From contig NZ_BAABJQ010000022.1 in assembly GCF_039543385.1 (NCBI RefSeq), positions 1 through 64,000 on the forward strand: 64,000 nucleotides of DNA, given 5' to 3'. Below are positions 24,135-32,358 of this stretch, piece after piece (the stretch's first letter is position 1; the number at the start of each line of letters is the position of its first letter). The DNA is from Rugosimonospora acidiphila (GTDB lineage Bacteria; Actinomycetota; Actinomycetes; Mycobacteriales; Micromonosporaceae). The position numbers and the translations under genes were made by a program. Below the pieces are notes generated by a model. The model worked only from the letters and a program-made list of their open reading frames with translations, searched no databases and was not told the origin of the DNA.

Positions 24135-24752
24135 ATGAGCAAGCGTTCCCGCCCCGGACCCTGGATCCGCACCCGACCCGCGCCGGGTCGGCCGGCGGCG
24201 TCGCGCGCCACGCCCAAGGGCCCGGCGTACCCGCGCCGCGGGGGGAAGCGGCTGGGGATCGGACTGTTGTGGTTGCTCATCGAGCTCGTGGTGTTCAGCG
24301 GCATCTGGTTCGCCGGCATGCTCGCCGGCGGCTACCTGGGTTACGAACTCCTGCCGCGGCTGGACGGCGGCCACAACGTCGGAATCGTGCTCGCCGTCTT
24401 CGGGATCTCCGGCGTCCTCGGCGGGATAGTCGTGTGCCATAAGGCCCGCGGCTGGATGATGCGGCTGCGGCTGCGCGGCTGCACCGAAAGCGCCACGGCC
24501 ACGGTCCGATGGACAAGATCCTTCTACGGACCGAGAGGGGGCAGCTCCCACAACATCGTGGTGGAGTGGGAGGACGCCGCCGGCGAGCACGCCGGCGAGC
24601 GGCAGTACAGGTTCGTCGTCACACCGTCCGCTCATTTCACCAAGAGGGTGGAACTGTTCGCACGCGTGCCGGTCCGGTATCCCGCCGGACGGCCACAGCG
24701 TTTCATCATCGATATCCCGTACGCGTCCACCATGGCCGACCTGTTCATCTGA
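24135..24752 (+). CDS. DUF3592-like membrane protein
   Basis: A 205-residue protein with an in-frame ATG also at 24117. The basic, Pro-rich N-terminus is followed by two membrane helices (GLLWLLIELVVFSGIWFAGM and IVLAVFGISGVLGGIVV) and a soluble C-terminal domain (TATVRWTRSFYGPRG, FTKRVELFARVPVRYPAGRP) with the pattern of DUF3592: a beta domain next to membrane segments. Function unknown. It appears as a single-gene unit. Confidence 0.65.
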   Translation: MSKRSRPGPWIRTRPAPGRPAASRATPKGPAYPRRGGKRLGIGLLWLLIELVVFSGIWFAGMLAGGYLGYELLPRLDGGHNVGIVLAVFGISGVLGGIVVCHKARGWMMRLRLRGCTESATATVRWTRSFYGPRGGSSHNIVVEWEDAAGEHAGERQYRFVVTPSAHFTKRVELFARVPVRYPAGRPQRFIIDIPYASTMADLFI

Positions 24753-25269
24753 CGGCGGCCGGCGGGCGCCGCGGTCAGGATTCCGGTAGCCACCCGGATA
24801 CGTTCGGTAGCACGGATGATCGCCATCACGGCGGCCAGCGAGTCTCCCCGGCCGCCGGGCGCCCAGAGCGCGCCGTACCCCAGCCGGTCCGCCTCACCCC
24901 AGTCGCGCCGGCGTGCCCCAGTCGCACCGCCTCACCCCGGTCGCTCCGCCTCGGCCGCCGAGGCGACGGCGGTGTCCGGGTCGCCGCCGGCCGGAGGCGG
25001 GCTCAGGCCGATCGTTCCCACCGGCTCATGGCCGCGCGAACAGCCGATCATCCGGCTTTGTTCCCGAAAAACCCGGCGTGCCACCTCGGTCTCACCGTGC
25101 CGGTGATCACCGGCCGCCCGGCCGGCGGGCGGTCGCGAACTCCATTAGGCTCGATCTGGCTGACGGCAGGGGCGCCCACAGCGGCGGTCACGAGGCGCAG
25201 CAACGGTGGGAGACACCGCAACGGTGAGAGACACCGCAACGGTGAGAACAGCGACAGGCGGGCGACACG
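24753..25269. other. 517-bp region before gnd without a convincing gene
   Basis: No frame shows a family motif or good codon bias throughout. There are short imperfect repeats near 24890-24960 (CCCCAGTCGC, CCTCACCCC) and an 18-bp tandem repeat at 25200-25253. The gnd promoter should lie in the last 150 bases. Confidence 0.6.
25200..25253 (+). repeat. 18-bp tandem repeat directly upstream of gnd
   Basis: GCAACGGTGRGAGACACC occurs at 25200 and 25218, with a third, degenerate copy at 25236. The array ends 16 bases before the gnd start codon and so overlaps the likely 5' leader. Confidence 0.85.
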
Positions 25270-26751
25270 ATGAGTGAGCAGTCGACTCCGGTTTCGGGCA
25301 AGGCGCAGATCGGTGTGACCGGGCTGGCGGTCATGGGCCGCAACCTGGCGCGCAATCTGGCCAGGCACGGCTTCACCGTCGCCGTGCACAACCGGTCGGC
25401 CGAGCGCACCCGCAGCCTGGTCGCCGAGCACGGCGACGAGGGCACCTTCGTGGCCAGCGAGTCGATGGCCGACTTCGTGGCCTCGCTGGAGCGGCCGCGC
25501 GCCGTCATCGTGATGGTCAAGGCCGGCGGGCCCACCGACGCGGTGATCGACGAACTGGTGCCCCTGCTGGAGCCCGGCGACATCGTCGTCGACTGCGGCA
25601 ACGCGCACTACGCGGACACCCGGCGTCGCGAGGAGAGCCTCCGCGAGCACGACCTGCACTTCGTCGGCACCGGGGTGTCCGGCGGCGAGGAGGGCGCGCT
25701 GCACGGCCCGAGCATCATGCCGGGCGGTTCGGCCGAGTCTTACGCCAAGCTCGGCCCCATCTTCGAGTCGATCGCGGCGCAGGTGGACGGGGTGCCGTGC
25801 TGCATCCACATCGGCCCGGACGGCGCCGGGCACTTCGTCAAGATGGTGCACAACGGCATCGAGTACGCCGACATGCAGCTCATCGCCGAGGCATACGACC
25901 TGCTGCGCGCCGGGCTGTCGGCCAGGCCGGCCGAGATCGCCCAGATCTTCCGCGACTGGAACTCGGGCGAGCTGGAGTCGTTCCTCATCGAGATCACCGC
26001 CGACGTGCTGGCGCACACCGACGCGGCCACGGGTCGGCCGTTCGTGGACATCGTGCTGGACCAGGCCGAGCAGAAGGGCACCGGCCGCTGGACCGTGCAG
26101 AGCGCGCTCGACCTGGGCATACCGATCACCGGCATCGCCGAGGCCACCTTCGCCCGGTCGCTGTCCGGCCACGCCGACCAGCGCGAGGTCGCCGCCCGCA
26201 CGTTCGCCGAGACCGGCGACGGGTCCTGGGCCGTCGCCGACCGTGACACCTTCATCGAGGACGTACGCAGGGCGCTGCTGGCCTCGAAGATCGTCGCCTA
26301 CGCGCAGGGGTTCGACCACATCCGGGCGGGCAGCGAGGAGTACGGCTGGGACATCGACCTCGGCGGGGTGTCCACCATCTGGCGGGGCGGCTGCATCATC
26401 CGGGCCCGATTCCTCAACCGGATCCGTGAGGCGTACGACGACGAGCCCAACCTGGCCACGCTGATGGCCGCGCCGTACTTCGCGAAGGCCATCCTCGACG
26501 GGGTGCCGAGCTGGCGGCGGGTGGTCGCGGACGCCGCCAAGGCGGGCATCCCCACCCCGGCCTTCTCCTCGTCGCTGGCCTACTTCGACGGGCTGCGCCG
26601 CGACCGGCTGCCCGCCGCGTTGATCCAGGGGCTGCGGGACAACTTCGGGGCGCACACCTACCGGCGGGTCGACCGGGAGGGCTCGTTCCACACCCTCTGG
26701 GCAGGCGACCACTCGGAGCTCGGGGGCGACGCGGCCACCCCGGCCTCGTAA
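25270..26751 (+). CDS. gnd: 6-phosphogluconate dehydrogenase (decarboxylating)
   Basis: A 493-residue enzyme of the long, NADP-type class that oxidises 6-phosphogluconate to ribulose 5-phosphate with release of CO2. The nucleotide-binding motif is IGVTGLAVMGRNLARNLA (residue 13), with cofactor-specificity residues in VHNRSAERT. Substrate and catalytic residues are in GTGVSGGEEGALHGPSIMPGG and GHFVKMVHNGIEYADMQLI. The C-terminal helical domain ends in YRRVDREGSFHTLWAG. It stands alone as a housekeeping gene of the oxidative pentose phosphate pathway. Confidence 0.96.
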   Translation: MSEQSTPVSGKAQIGVTGLAVMGRNLARNLARHGFTVAVHNRSAERTRSLVAEHGDEGTFVASESMADFVASLERPRAVIVMVKAGGPTDAVIDELVPLLEPGDIVVDCGNAHYADTRRREESLREHDLHFVGTGVSGGEEGALHGPSIMPGGSAESYAKLGPIFESIAAQVDGVPCCIHIGPDGAGHFVKMVHNGIEYADMQLIAEAYDLLRAGLSARPAEIAQIFRDWNSGELESFLIEITADVLAHTDAATGRPFVDIVLDQAEQKGTGRWTVQSALDLGIPITGIAEATFARSLSGHADQREVAARTFAETGDGSWAVADRDTFIEDVRRALLASKIVAYAQGFDHIRAGSEEYGWDIDLGGVSTIWRGGCIIRARFLNRIREAYDDEPNLATLMAAPYFAKAILDGVPSWRRVVADAAKAGIPTPAFSSSLAYFDGLRRDRLPAALIQGLRDNFGAHTYRRVDREGSFHTLWAGDHSELGGDAATPAS

Positions 26752-26841
26752 CGGCAACGGGTCACGGCGGCGCGGGTCACCGAGGCAGCGGGGCACACGG
26801 CCACAACAGGTTACGGCGGCAGCGGTCGGGACGGTCCCGCT

Positions 26842-26886
26842 GGCGACGGCGCGGCGGCGGACCGCTCCGGGGAGAGCGGCGTCGCC
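26842..26886. terminator. Hairpin between gnd and the convergent merR-type gene
   Basis: An inner perfect stem CCGCTC/GAGCGG with a 6-base loop is enclosed by GGCGACG and CGTCGCC, with an asymmetric bulge. Its position between two convergent genes suggests termination. No U-tract. Confidence 0.45.
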
Positions 26887-26890
26887 GTGG

Positions 26891-27334
26891 TCAGTGGGAG
26901 TGGGCCTGATCGAGGGGCGCGCCGGCGAGACGCGCGGCGAGGACGCTGGCGAAGTTGGGGCAGTGGAAGACGCCCTCCTCATGCCGGCACGCCAGTCCGT
27001 GCGCGATGGCCGTGCGCGCGGTCTGGGCCTGGGCGATCCGCCGGTCGAGCTCGGCAAGCTTGCGTTGGTAAAGCTCCCGCCAGGACTCGGCGCCATCGGA
27101 ACGAGCAACGAGCAGGGCCGCGATTTCGCCGAGTGTGAAACCGGCGTCGCGCAGCAGGAGGATCAGCCCGACCTGCTCCACCGCCGAGGCTGGGTAACGC
27201 CGTTGTCCCGAACTGCGAGCCGGGGCGGGTAGCAGCCCCAACTCTTCCCAGTAACGCAACGCCGAGGTAGCGACGCCGGTGGCCCCGGCCAGCTCGCCGA
27301 TCGCCATCCGCTCGGTTGACTGCTGATCCGACAT
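26891..27334 (-). CDS. MerR family transcriptional regulator
   Basis: A 147-residue regulator. The ATG at 27334 gives the normal MerR start. The winged HTH is MAIGELAGATGVATSALRYWEELGLLPAP with wing SSGQRRYPASAVEQVGLILLLRDAGFTLGEIAALL, followed by the dimerisation helix (WRELYQRKLAELDRRIAQAQTAR). The C-terminus has C and H residues spaced in LACRHEEGVFHCPNF, which could bind a metal or support a redox response; this is speculation. It is divergent from a methyltransferase gene with only 39 bp between, containing a MerR-type operator. Confidence 0.88.
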   Translation of the reverse strand: MSDQQSTERMAIGELAGATGVATSALRYWEELGLLPAPARSSGQRRYPASAVEQVGLILLLRDAGFTLGEIAALLVARSDGAESWRELYQRKLAELDRRIAQAQTARTAIAHGLACRHEEGVFHCPNFASVLAARLAGAPLDQAHSH

Positions 27335-27335
27335 G

Positions 27336-27366
27336 TTGACTTCAAGGATACTTGAGGCCGTTGACT
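27336..27366 (+). promoter_or_regulatory. MerR-type promoter/operator between divergent genes
   Basis: TTGACT at 27336-27341 (-35) and TTGACT at 27361-27366 (weak -10) are separated by 19 bp, the long spacing of MerR-controlled promoters. The spacer contains the perfect dyad TCAAG-GATA-CTTGA (27342-27355). The methyltransferase start follows 8 bases later, so its transcript would be nearly leaderless. Confidence 0.65.
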
Positions 27367-27373
27367 TCCGGTC

Positions 27374-28021
27374 ATGACGTCGAAGTCGTTCAAGCAATGC
27401 GTAATCACCGCGATCGTTGCCCAGTTCGGTCGACCGCGGGGCGCGGCCGGGCGGGTGGTCGGCTGGGTGCTGGCTCACCGTGGCTCCAACCGGGAGCGCA
27501 ACCTGTGGGTGGCGTCCCTGCTCGACGTGCGACCCACCGACCGGGTACTGGAGATCGGCTTCGGTCCCGGCGTCGCCATCGCCGAGTTGGCCCGCCGCGC
27601 CACCCACGGACGGATCTACGGCATCGATCATTCGGCGGTCATGGTCCGGCAGGCCAGCAGGCGCAACGCGGTGGCCGTTCGCGCCCATCGGGTCGAACTG
27701 CGGCACGCGTCCGTGGACCGTCTGCCGCGCTTTGACGAGCCGCTCGATGCCATCGTCGCGGTGAACTCGCTCGGGTTCTGGGTCGATCCGGCCCAGCGGC
27801 TGCGCGAACTGCGCGGTCTGCTCCGCCCGGGCGGACGCATCGCGCTGGCCAGCCAGCCCCGCTGCCCGGGCGCCACCGCCGGCGACACAGCGCGGGCCGG
27901 CGCGGAACTGCGCGACCTGCTGCACCGGGCGGGCTTCACGCCGGTACGCGTGGAGACCCTTCCGCTCGACCCGCCGGTGGCCTGCGTGATCGCCACCAAC
28001 CCGGCGGGCGGGCGGCCCTGA
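27374..28021 (+). CDS. Class I SAM-dependent methyltransferase, MerR-controlled
   Basis: A 215-residue methyltransferase. N-terminal helices (MTSKSFKQCVITAIVAQFG) lead into the SAM fold: RVLEIGFGPGVAIAELARR, GRIYGIDHSAVMVRQASRR and IVAVNSLGFWVDPAQRLRELRGLLRPGGRIAL. It belongs to the UbiE/Methyltransf_11 group; the substrate is unknown. The divergent MerR gene and shared operator suggest it is induced by a ligand of that regulator, perhaps a toxic or lipophilic compound that it modifies. Confidence 0.83.
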   Translation: MTSKSFKQCVITAIVAQFGRPRGAAGRVVGWVLAHRGSNRERNLWVASLLDVRPTDRVLEIGFGPGVAIAELARRATHGRIYGIDHSAVMVRQASRRNAVAVRAHRVELRHASVDRLPRFDEPLDAIVAVNSLGFWVDPAQRLRELRGLLRPGGRIALASQPRCPGATAGDTARAGAELRDLLHRAGFTPVRVETLPLDPPVACVIATNPAGGRP

Positions 28022-28045
28022 CGCGAGGCCCGTGGGCGGCTGCGC

Positions 28046-28846
28046 CTACGTCTGTTGGCGGCGGGCCGGCCGGGGTGCCACCGGTCGCCGCCCCGGCCGC
28101 AGCAGCGCGACGAACTGGCGCGGGTCGCTCAGCGGCGCCGGGAAGTCGACCCGGATCCGGCGCGCGGGTACCCCGTCCGGTGCGGCCGGGTCGGCGAGAT
28201 CCACGAGCATGCCGTAGCGGTCGATCCGTACCGGCGTCACGATCCTGCCGCAGGTGCCGGCGCCGGGCGCCAACCGGTGCACCATCGCGGCCAACTCGCC
28301 ACGGTGGTGACCGGCCAGGCCGGCCACCAGCGCGCGCTCGACGGGGTGGACCGGATCGGGCTCGGCGCCGGCATACTCGGCCGGGTCGGGCTCGACCGCG
28401 CTGCCGGCCGGTGGTTCCCAGCGGACCGCGGCAACCTCGACCCGGTACAGCACGAAGCCCCGGCCCAGCGCCAGCAGGTCGCCGCTCGGCCGGGTGGTCG
28501 CGAACTCCACCGCGGCGTCCCGGGCGTCGTCGCCGATCAGCGGCCGTCCCCAGCCAGAGGCCCAGGCGCGGCCGAGGCCCGGCGCGTCGGGGCAGGGCGG
28601 CACGTCGGCGACGGCGAGGGCGATCGGGGTGCCGGTCGGGTCCCCGGCCCGCCACAGCGCGTCGGCCGCCGCCGACAGGTACCGGACGAGGATGAGCGGC
28701 CGGCCGGCGGAGTCCGTGACGTGCCGGACCGGCAGCGGTACCGGGCAGTGCGGCACGTGGGCCAGCCCCGGGAGGTGGCCGGAGACCAGGGTGCGCACGA
28801 TCTCGGCGGGGCCGGCCGGGCTCGTGGTGGGATGAGGGCTCCTCAT
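28046..28846 (-). CDS. DUF2470 protein (HugZ/pyridoxamine-oxidase-like, haem or iron related), iron-box controlled
   Basis: A 266-residue protein. The C-terminal 90 residues carry a DUF2470-like domain (PVERALVAGLAGHHRGELAAMVHRL, then VTPVRIDRYGMLVDL), the module found at the end of HugZ-type haem-degrading or haem-binding split-barrel proteins. The N-terminal part (RPLILVRYLSAAADAL, ALAVADVPP, LALGRGFVLYRVEVAAVRWEP) is consistent with a shortened split barrel. An almost perfect IdeR/DmdR iron box overlaps the start codon, so it should be repressed when iron is plentiful. A role in haem or iron handling is inferred from both. Confidence 0.75.
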   Translation of the reverse strand: MRSPHPTTSPAGPAEIVRTLVSGHLPGLAHVPHCPVPLPVRHVTDSAGRPLILVRYLSAAADALWRAGDPTGTPIALAVADVPPCPDAPGLGRAWASGWGRPLIGDDARDAAVEFATTRPSGDLLALGRGFVLYRVEVAAVRWEPPAGSAVEPDPAEYAGAEPDPVHPVERALVAGLAGHHRGELAAMVHRLAPGAGTCGRIVTPVRIDRYGMLVDLADPAAPDGVPARRIRVDFPAPLSDPRQFVALLRPGRRPVAPRPARRQQT

Positions 28847-28864
28847 GAGGTTAGGCTAACCTAA
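28846..28864. promoter_or_regulatory. IdeR/DmdR-type iron box
   Basis: TGAGGTTAGGCTAACCTAA matches the DtxR-family consensus TTAGGTTAGGCTAACCTAA at 17 of 19 positions. It begins at the start codon of the DUF2470 gene on the minus strand. Binding of the iron-loaded regulator here would block transcription. Confidence 0.85.
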
Positions 28865-29671
28865 CCCGGAGTGCCGTGGGTAGTCGGGCCGGGATCTGCC
28901 GGGCGGGGCCGCCTCGCGGTCGGCCGGTACCGCCGCCGGGATCGCCACCCGGCCGGCGGCGTGATGGCGCATCGCGCCGAGTACCTGTGCCGGATTCGCG
29001 TCCATGTCGACGAACCGGACGGCCAGCGGCCGGGCGGGCGGCTGGCGGGGTATCGCCCCGGCCCGGGCGGCGGTCGTTCCGGGCGGTGCGGTCGAAGCCG
29101 GCGGGCGCGCCGGCGGTGTGCTCGAAGCCGGCGGGCGCGCCGGCGGTGTGCTCGAAGCCGGCGGGCGCGCCGGCGGTGTGGTCCAAATCGGCGGGCGCGC
29201 CGGCGGTGTGGTCGGGGCCGGCGGGCGCGCCCGCGGTGTGCCGGTGGCCGGCGGTCCGGGCGGGGCCACCGGCGGTGCGCTCGGGGCGAACCGCAGCACC
29301 AGCGCCGCGTCCCGGCCCCGGCCGGCGATTTCGACGGCCGCTATGCGGTCCCAGCCGACCAACGCGGGGCCGTCCGGTTCTCGGCCGACGGCCACCCCGT
29401 CCCGGCCGATCTCAATCAGATAGGAGTGCGCCGGCCGCAGGTCGCGCAGCAGCGTGACGGCCACGTACAGCGCTCCGGCGAGGAACACCAGGAACGGGAC
29501 GGTCACGACGAGCGCGGCGACCCAGGACACCAGGAACAGCCACACGACCGCGACGAGACCCGCCACCGCGATGGCCAGCGGAGCGGTCCCGAGCACCCGG
29601 ATCCGGTTGCGCGCCCGGCGCAGGGAGGCGTCGTCGACCGTGATCCGCATGGCATCCGGGTCGGGATTCAT
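28856..29671 (-). CDS. Two-helix membrane protein with Pro/Ala repeat insertion, unknown function
   Basis: A 271-residue protein starting at ATG 29671 (MNPDPDAMRITVDDASLRR). Two adjacent membrane helices (TAPLAIAVAGLVAVVWLFLVSW and AALVVTVPFLVFLAGALYVAV) are followed by a beta-rich segment (YLIEIGRDGVAVGREPDGPALVGWDRI) typical of small PH-like domain membrane proteins. A low-complexity region of repeated TPPARPPAS units encoded by 30-bp DNA repeats interrupts that domain before its last strands (LAVRFVDMDANPAQVLGAM). I do not recognise a named family. The 3' end reaches into the iron-box region. Confidence 0.6.
   Translation of the reverse strand: MNPDPDAMRITVDDASLRRARNRIRVLGTAPLAIAVAGLVAVVWLFLVSWVAALVVTVPFLVFLAGALYVAVTLLRDLRPAHSYLIEIGRDGVAVGREPDGPALVGWDRIAAVEIAGRGRDAALVLRFAPSAPPVAPPGPPATGTPRARPPAPTTPPARPPIWTTPPARPPASSTPPARPPASSTPPARPPASTAPPGTTAARAGAIPRQPPARPLAVRFVDMDANPAQVLGAMRHHAAGRVAIPAAVPADREAAPPGRSRPDYPRHSGLG
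29101..29250 (-). repeat. Five 30-bp tandem repeats inside a coding region
   Basis: Units start at 29101, 29131, 29161, 29191 and 29221, each opening with GCGGGCGCGCCGGCGGTGTG (one base differs in the last). They encode the Pro/Ala-rich linker of the membrane protein. There are no spacers, so this is not a CRISPR array. Confidence 0.95.
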
Positions 29672-29940
29672 GCCTCTCGACCGTACGCAGCGGGTATGGG
29701 CCGGACAAGGCGGCCCGCGGGCGGCCCCGCGCTGGCGGTCGGATGTCCGACGATGTGCGCGCCCGGCCTGGTAGGGGGCCCGGCGCGCGAACCTCGCGGG
29801 CCGGGGGCCGCTGGGCGGGGCCCGAATTCGCCTCGCGGTCGCGTGCCGGTGGCGTCGCGTGGCGGTGAGGTCGGTCCCATGGTGGTGGAGTCCCGTGGCG
29901 GTGGACGCGGCGGTCCGGCCCGTCACTAGGGTTGTCGGCT

Positions 29941-30663
29941 ATGACGCAGAGCCTCGCTCCCTCCGCCGTGGACACGTTGATCACCTACTACGACGACGCG
30001 ACCGGCGAACGGGTCGCGCTGACGGCAGGCGAACTGGGCGGCTGGACGGCGGCGACGGCGGCGCTGCTCACCGACGGGTGCGGGCTCGGCCCGGGAGGGC
30101 AGGCCGGTGTGCTGCTGCCGCCGCACTGGCAAACCGCCACCGTCCTGCTGGGCGCCTGGGCCGCCGGAGTGGAGGTCTCGTTCCGTCGCTGGGCCACGGC
30201 GGGACTGGCCCCCGCTGGCGATCCGCTCGACGTGACCTTCGTGGAGTTACGTCGGGTCGGCAGCTGGCTGGACGAGGTGCCGTCGGGGCGGCACCAGTTC
30301 GTGCTCGGGCTGGCGCCCGGTGGTGCCCCGCTTTCGCGGGCGCCGGAGGGCTACCAGGACTACGCCCGCGCCGTCCGCTCGTACCTCGGCACAGCGCCCC
30401 CGGCCACCTCGATCGATCTGTCGGGCCGGGCGACGGTCGACGGCACCACCTACGCGCAGTACGGCGCCTTGGCGGCCGAGGTCGCGCAGTTGCGGGGCAT
30501 CGGTCCCGGCGACCGGGTGCTGATCGACGCGGCGGCCAGCGAGGAGCCGCGGATCTGGCTGGCGCCCCTGTTCGCCGGCGCCTCCCTCGTGCTGTGCGCC
30601 AACCTGGACCGGTCGAGGCTCGACGAGCGGATCGCCGCCGAGCGGGTCACGCGGGTGCTGTGA
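29941..30663 (+). CDS. TIGR03089 family protein (adenylate-forming-enzyme-like N-terminal fold)
   Basis: A 240-residue protein of the actinobacterial TIGR03089 family, which resembles a short piece of acyl-CoA synthetases but lacks the core AMP-binding motifs. The ATG at 29941 is preferred over an in-frame TTG at 29932. Visible segments are DTLITYYDDATGERVALTAGEL near the start, VLLPPHWQTATVLLGAWAAGV, and a C-terminal IGPGDRVLIDAAASE. No catalytic role is known. It is often found near LCP-type envelope genes; here it stands alone and ends at a strong terminator. Confidence 0.85.
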   Translation: MTQSLAPSAVDTLITYYDDATGERVALTAGELGGWTAATAALLTDGCGLGPGGQAGVLLPPHWQTATVLLGAWAAGVEVSFRRWATAGLAPAGDPLDVTFVELRRVGSWLDEVPSGRHQFVLGLAPGGAPLSRAPEGYQDYARAVRSYLGTAPPATSIDLSGRATVDGTTYAQYGALAAEVAQLRGIGPGDRVLIDAAASEEPRIWLAPLFAGASLVLCANLDRSRLDERIAAERVTRVL

Positions 30664-30685
30664 CCGCCGCGGGGCGGGTCGAACG

Positions 30686-30731
30686 GCGTACCCGCTCGCG
30701 TCGTCTGGCCGGGCGACGCGAGCGGGTACGC
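30686..30731. terminator. Strong bidirectional terminator hairpin
   Basis: An 18-bp perfect inverted repeat (left arm GCGTACCCGCTCGCGTCG at 30686-30703, right arm 30714-30731) with a 10-base loop lies between the convergent TIGR03089 and GH43 genes. No U-tract on either side. Confidence 0.85.
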
Positions 30732-30744
30732 GCGGATCTCGCGG

Positions 30745-32163
30745 TCAGTACACGAAGGGCCAGCCGGCCGAGTCGTAGCCCAGCAGGTTGATGCCGAGGT
30801 ACGAGGCGCCGCTGTCGGCGTAGTAGTGGTAGACGAGGACGTTCGCGTCGACGTCGGAAAGCACCGCCTCGTGGCCGGGCCCGTGGATGCTGCCGTGCCC
30901 GGCGAGCACCTGCGTGCCGCCGCCGGCGGTCATCGCCGTGCCGTTGCGGTCGGTGTACGGCCCGCTGACGCTGGTCGAGCGCCCCACCATGATCCGGTAC
31001 GTGCTGGAGGCGCCCTGGCAGCACAGGTCGAACGAGACCCAGAGATAGTAGTAGCTGCCGTGCTTGAAGATGTAGGGCGCCTCGATGGCGGTGGTGCCGC
31101 CGGTGCGCTGGGCGATGCCGGTGATCGAGGTGCCCGAGCGCTTGCCGGTGGCCGGATCGAGCGGGATCAGCTTGATGCCGGTCCAGAACGAGCCGAAGTC
31201 CAGCCACCACCGGCCCTGGTCGTCGACGATGAGGTTGGGATCGATGGCGTTGTAGTTGTTGCTGCTGCTGGTCGAGATGATCAGTCCCTGGTTGGTCCAG
31301 CTGCCGGACGCGCCGGTGGTGCTGGTCGCGAGGAAGATGGCCGAGTTCTGGGAGCCGAACGAGGAAGCGGCGTAGTACAGGTAGTACTTGCCGTTGTGGT
31401 AGGAGATGTCGGGCGCCCACAGCTGGTTGCTTCCGCCGGTGTAGGGCAGCGTCCACGAGGCGCCGTTGGGGAAGGCGCTACCGGCGTTGTGCCAGGCGGT
31501 GCGGTCGGTTGAGGTCTTGATGCTGATGTTCGCGCCGGTGTGCACGAGGAGGTAGGTGCCGCCGGGCGTCTTGACCACGGACGGGTCGTGCACCCCGGTG
31601 TCGCCGGTGACCCGGCCCGGGTTCGGGTACGCGGCCGGCGGGGTGGTCGGCGTGGCCGGCGGCACCGGCGTCGGGCTGGAGGGGCGGGTGGGCGACGGGC
31701 TCGGGCCGAAGGTGTGGATGGTCGGCGTGGGCGAGCCCGACACCGCGCCGGTACAGGGGGTGCCGTTGAGCGTGAACGTGGCCGGCACCGGGTTGGTGGC
31801 GTTGTTCCACGAGCCGTTGAACCCGAACGACGCGCCCGCGCCGGTGGCGATCGCCGCGTTGTACCCGGCGTCCCTGGCGGTCACGGCCGAGCCGGACTGG
31901 GTTACCGTGGCGTTCCACGCCTGCGTCACCGCCTGACCCGCCGAGTACGACCAGGTCAGCGTCCAGCCGTTGATCGCGTCGCCGAGGTTGGTGATGGTGA
32001 CGCTGGCGCCGAACCCGCCCTGCCACTGGTTGGTCACCGCGTAGTCGACCCGGCAGCCGGTGCCGGCCGCCTGGGCGGTCGCGACGGTGGCCACCGTGCC
32101 GGCGCCGGCGGCGACCGCTGCCGCCAGTGCGATGAAAAGGAATCGTCTCCTGGTGCTCGCCAT
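30745..32163 (-). CDS. Secreted CBM2-GH43 endo-arabinanase-like glycoside hydrolase
   Basis: A 472-residue exported enzyme. The ATG follows AAGGAGG. Residues 1-34 are a signal peptide (RRRFLFIALAAAVAAGAGTV). Residues about 37-140 form a family 2 carbohydrate-binding module (GCRVDYAVTNQW, GFGASVTITNLG, FNGSWNN). A Pro/Thr/Ser linker follows. The catalytic part is a GH43 propeller with the base in GVHDPSVVKT, the pKa modulator in AIDPNLIVDD and the acid in TAIEAPYIFK, plus WAPDISYHNGKYYLYY. It resembles arabinan endo-1,5-alpha-L-arabinosidases. An operator like that of araBDA lies 137 bp upstream, tying it to arabinose use. Confidence 0.92.
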   Translation of the reverse strand: MASTRRRFLFIALAAAVAAGAGTVATVATAQAAGTGCRVDYAVTNQWQGGFGASVTITNLGDAINGWTLTWSYSAGQAVTQAWNATVTQSGSAVTARDAGYNAAIATGAGASFGFNGSWNNATNPVPATFTLNGTPCTGAVSGSPTPTIHTFGPSPSPTRPSSPTPVPPATPTTPPAAYPNPGRVTGDTGVHDPSVVKTPGGTYLLVHTGANISIKTSTDRTAWHNAGSAFPNGASWTLPYTGGSNQLWAPDISYHNGKYYLYYAASSFGSQNSAIFLATSTTGASGSWTNQGLIISTSSSNNYNAIDPNLIVDDQGRWWLDFGSFWTGIKLIPLDPATGKRSGTSITGIAQRTGGTTAIEAPYIFKHGSYYYLWVSFDLCCQGASSTYRIMVGRSTSVSGPYTDRNGTAMTAGGGTQVLAGHGSIHGPGHEAVLSDVDANVLVYHYYADSGASYLGINLLGYDSAGWPFVY

Positions 32164-32299
32164 GCGAGCCTCCTTACCGGGGTGGGCCGGCGGCGCCCGG
32201 ATCCCAGCCGGCGAACGTGCGCAGTCAGGTGAGGATGGGCCGTGGGAGGCCGCGCGCGCCGGCCCCATCGCGCGGGCGGAGACCTCCCCGGTTGCCGGC

Positions 32300-32318
32300 G
32301 ATTGTTATCGGTAACATC
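32300..32318. promoter_or_regulatory. LacI-family operator upstream of the arabinanase
   Basis: GATTGTTATCGGTAACATC contains a near-perfect palindrome (TGTTATC/GGTAACA, 6 of 7 base pairs). It differs from the araB site at 21839-21857 at only 2 of 19 bases. Confidence 0.8.
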
Positions 32319-32358
32319 GAGACTGTCAAGTATCGACATTCACCGATCAGTTTGGGCG

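Noticed and set aside
29101..29250. Regular 30-bp repeats resembling a CRISPR array
   Set aside because: The units are contiguous with no spacers, lie in frame in a coding region, and no cas genes are near.
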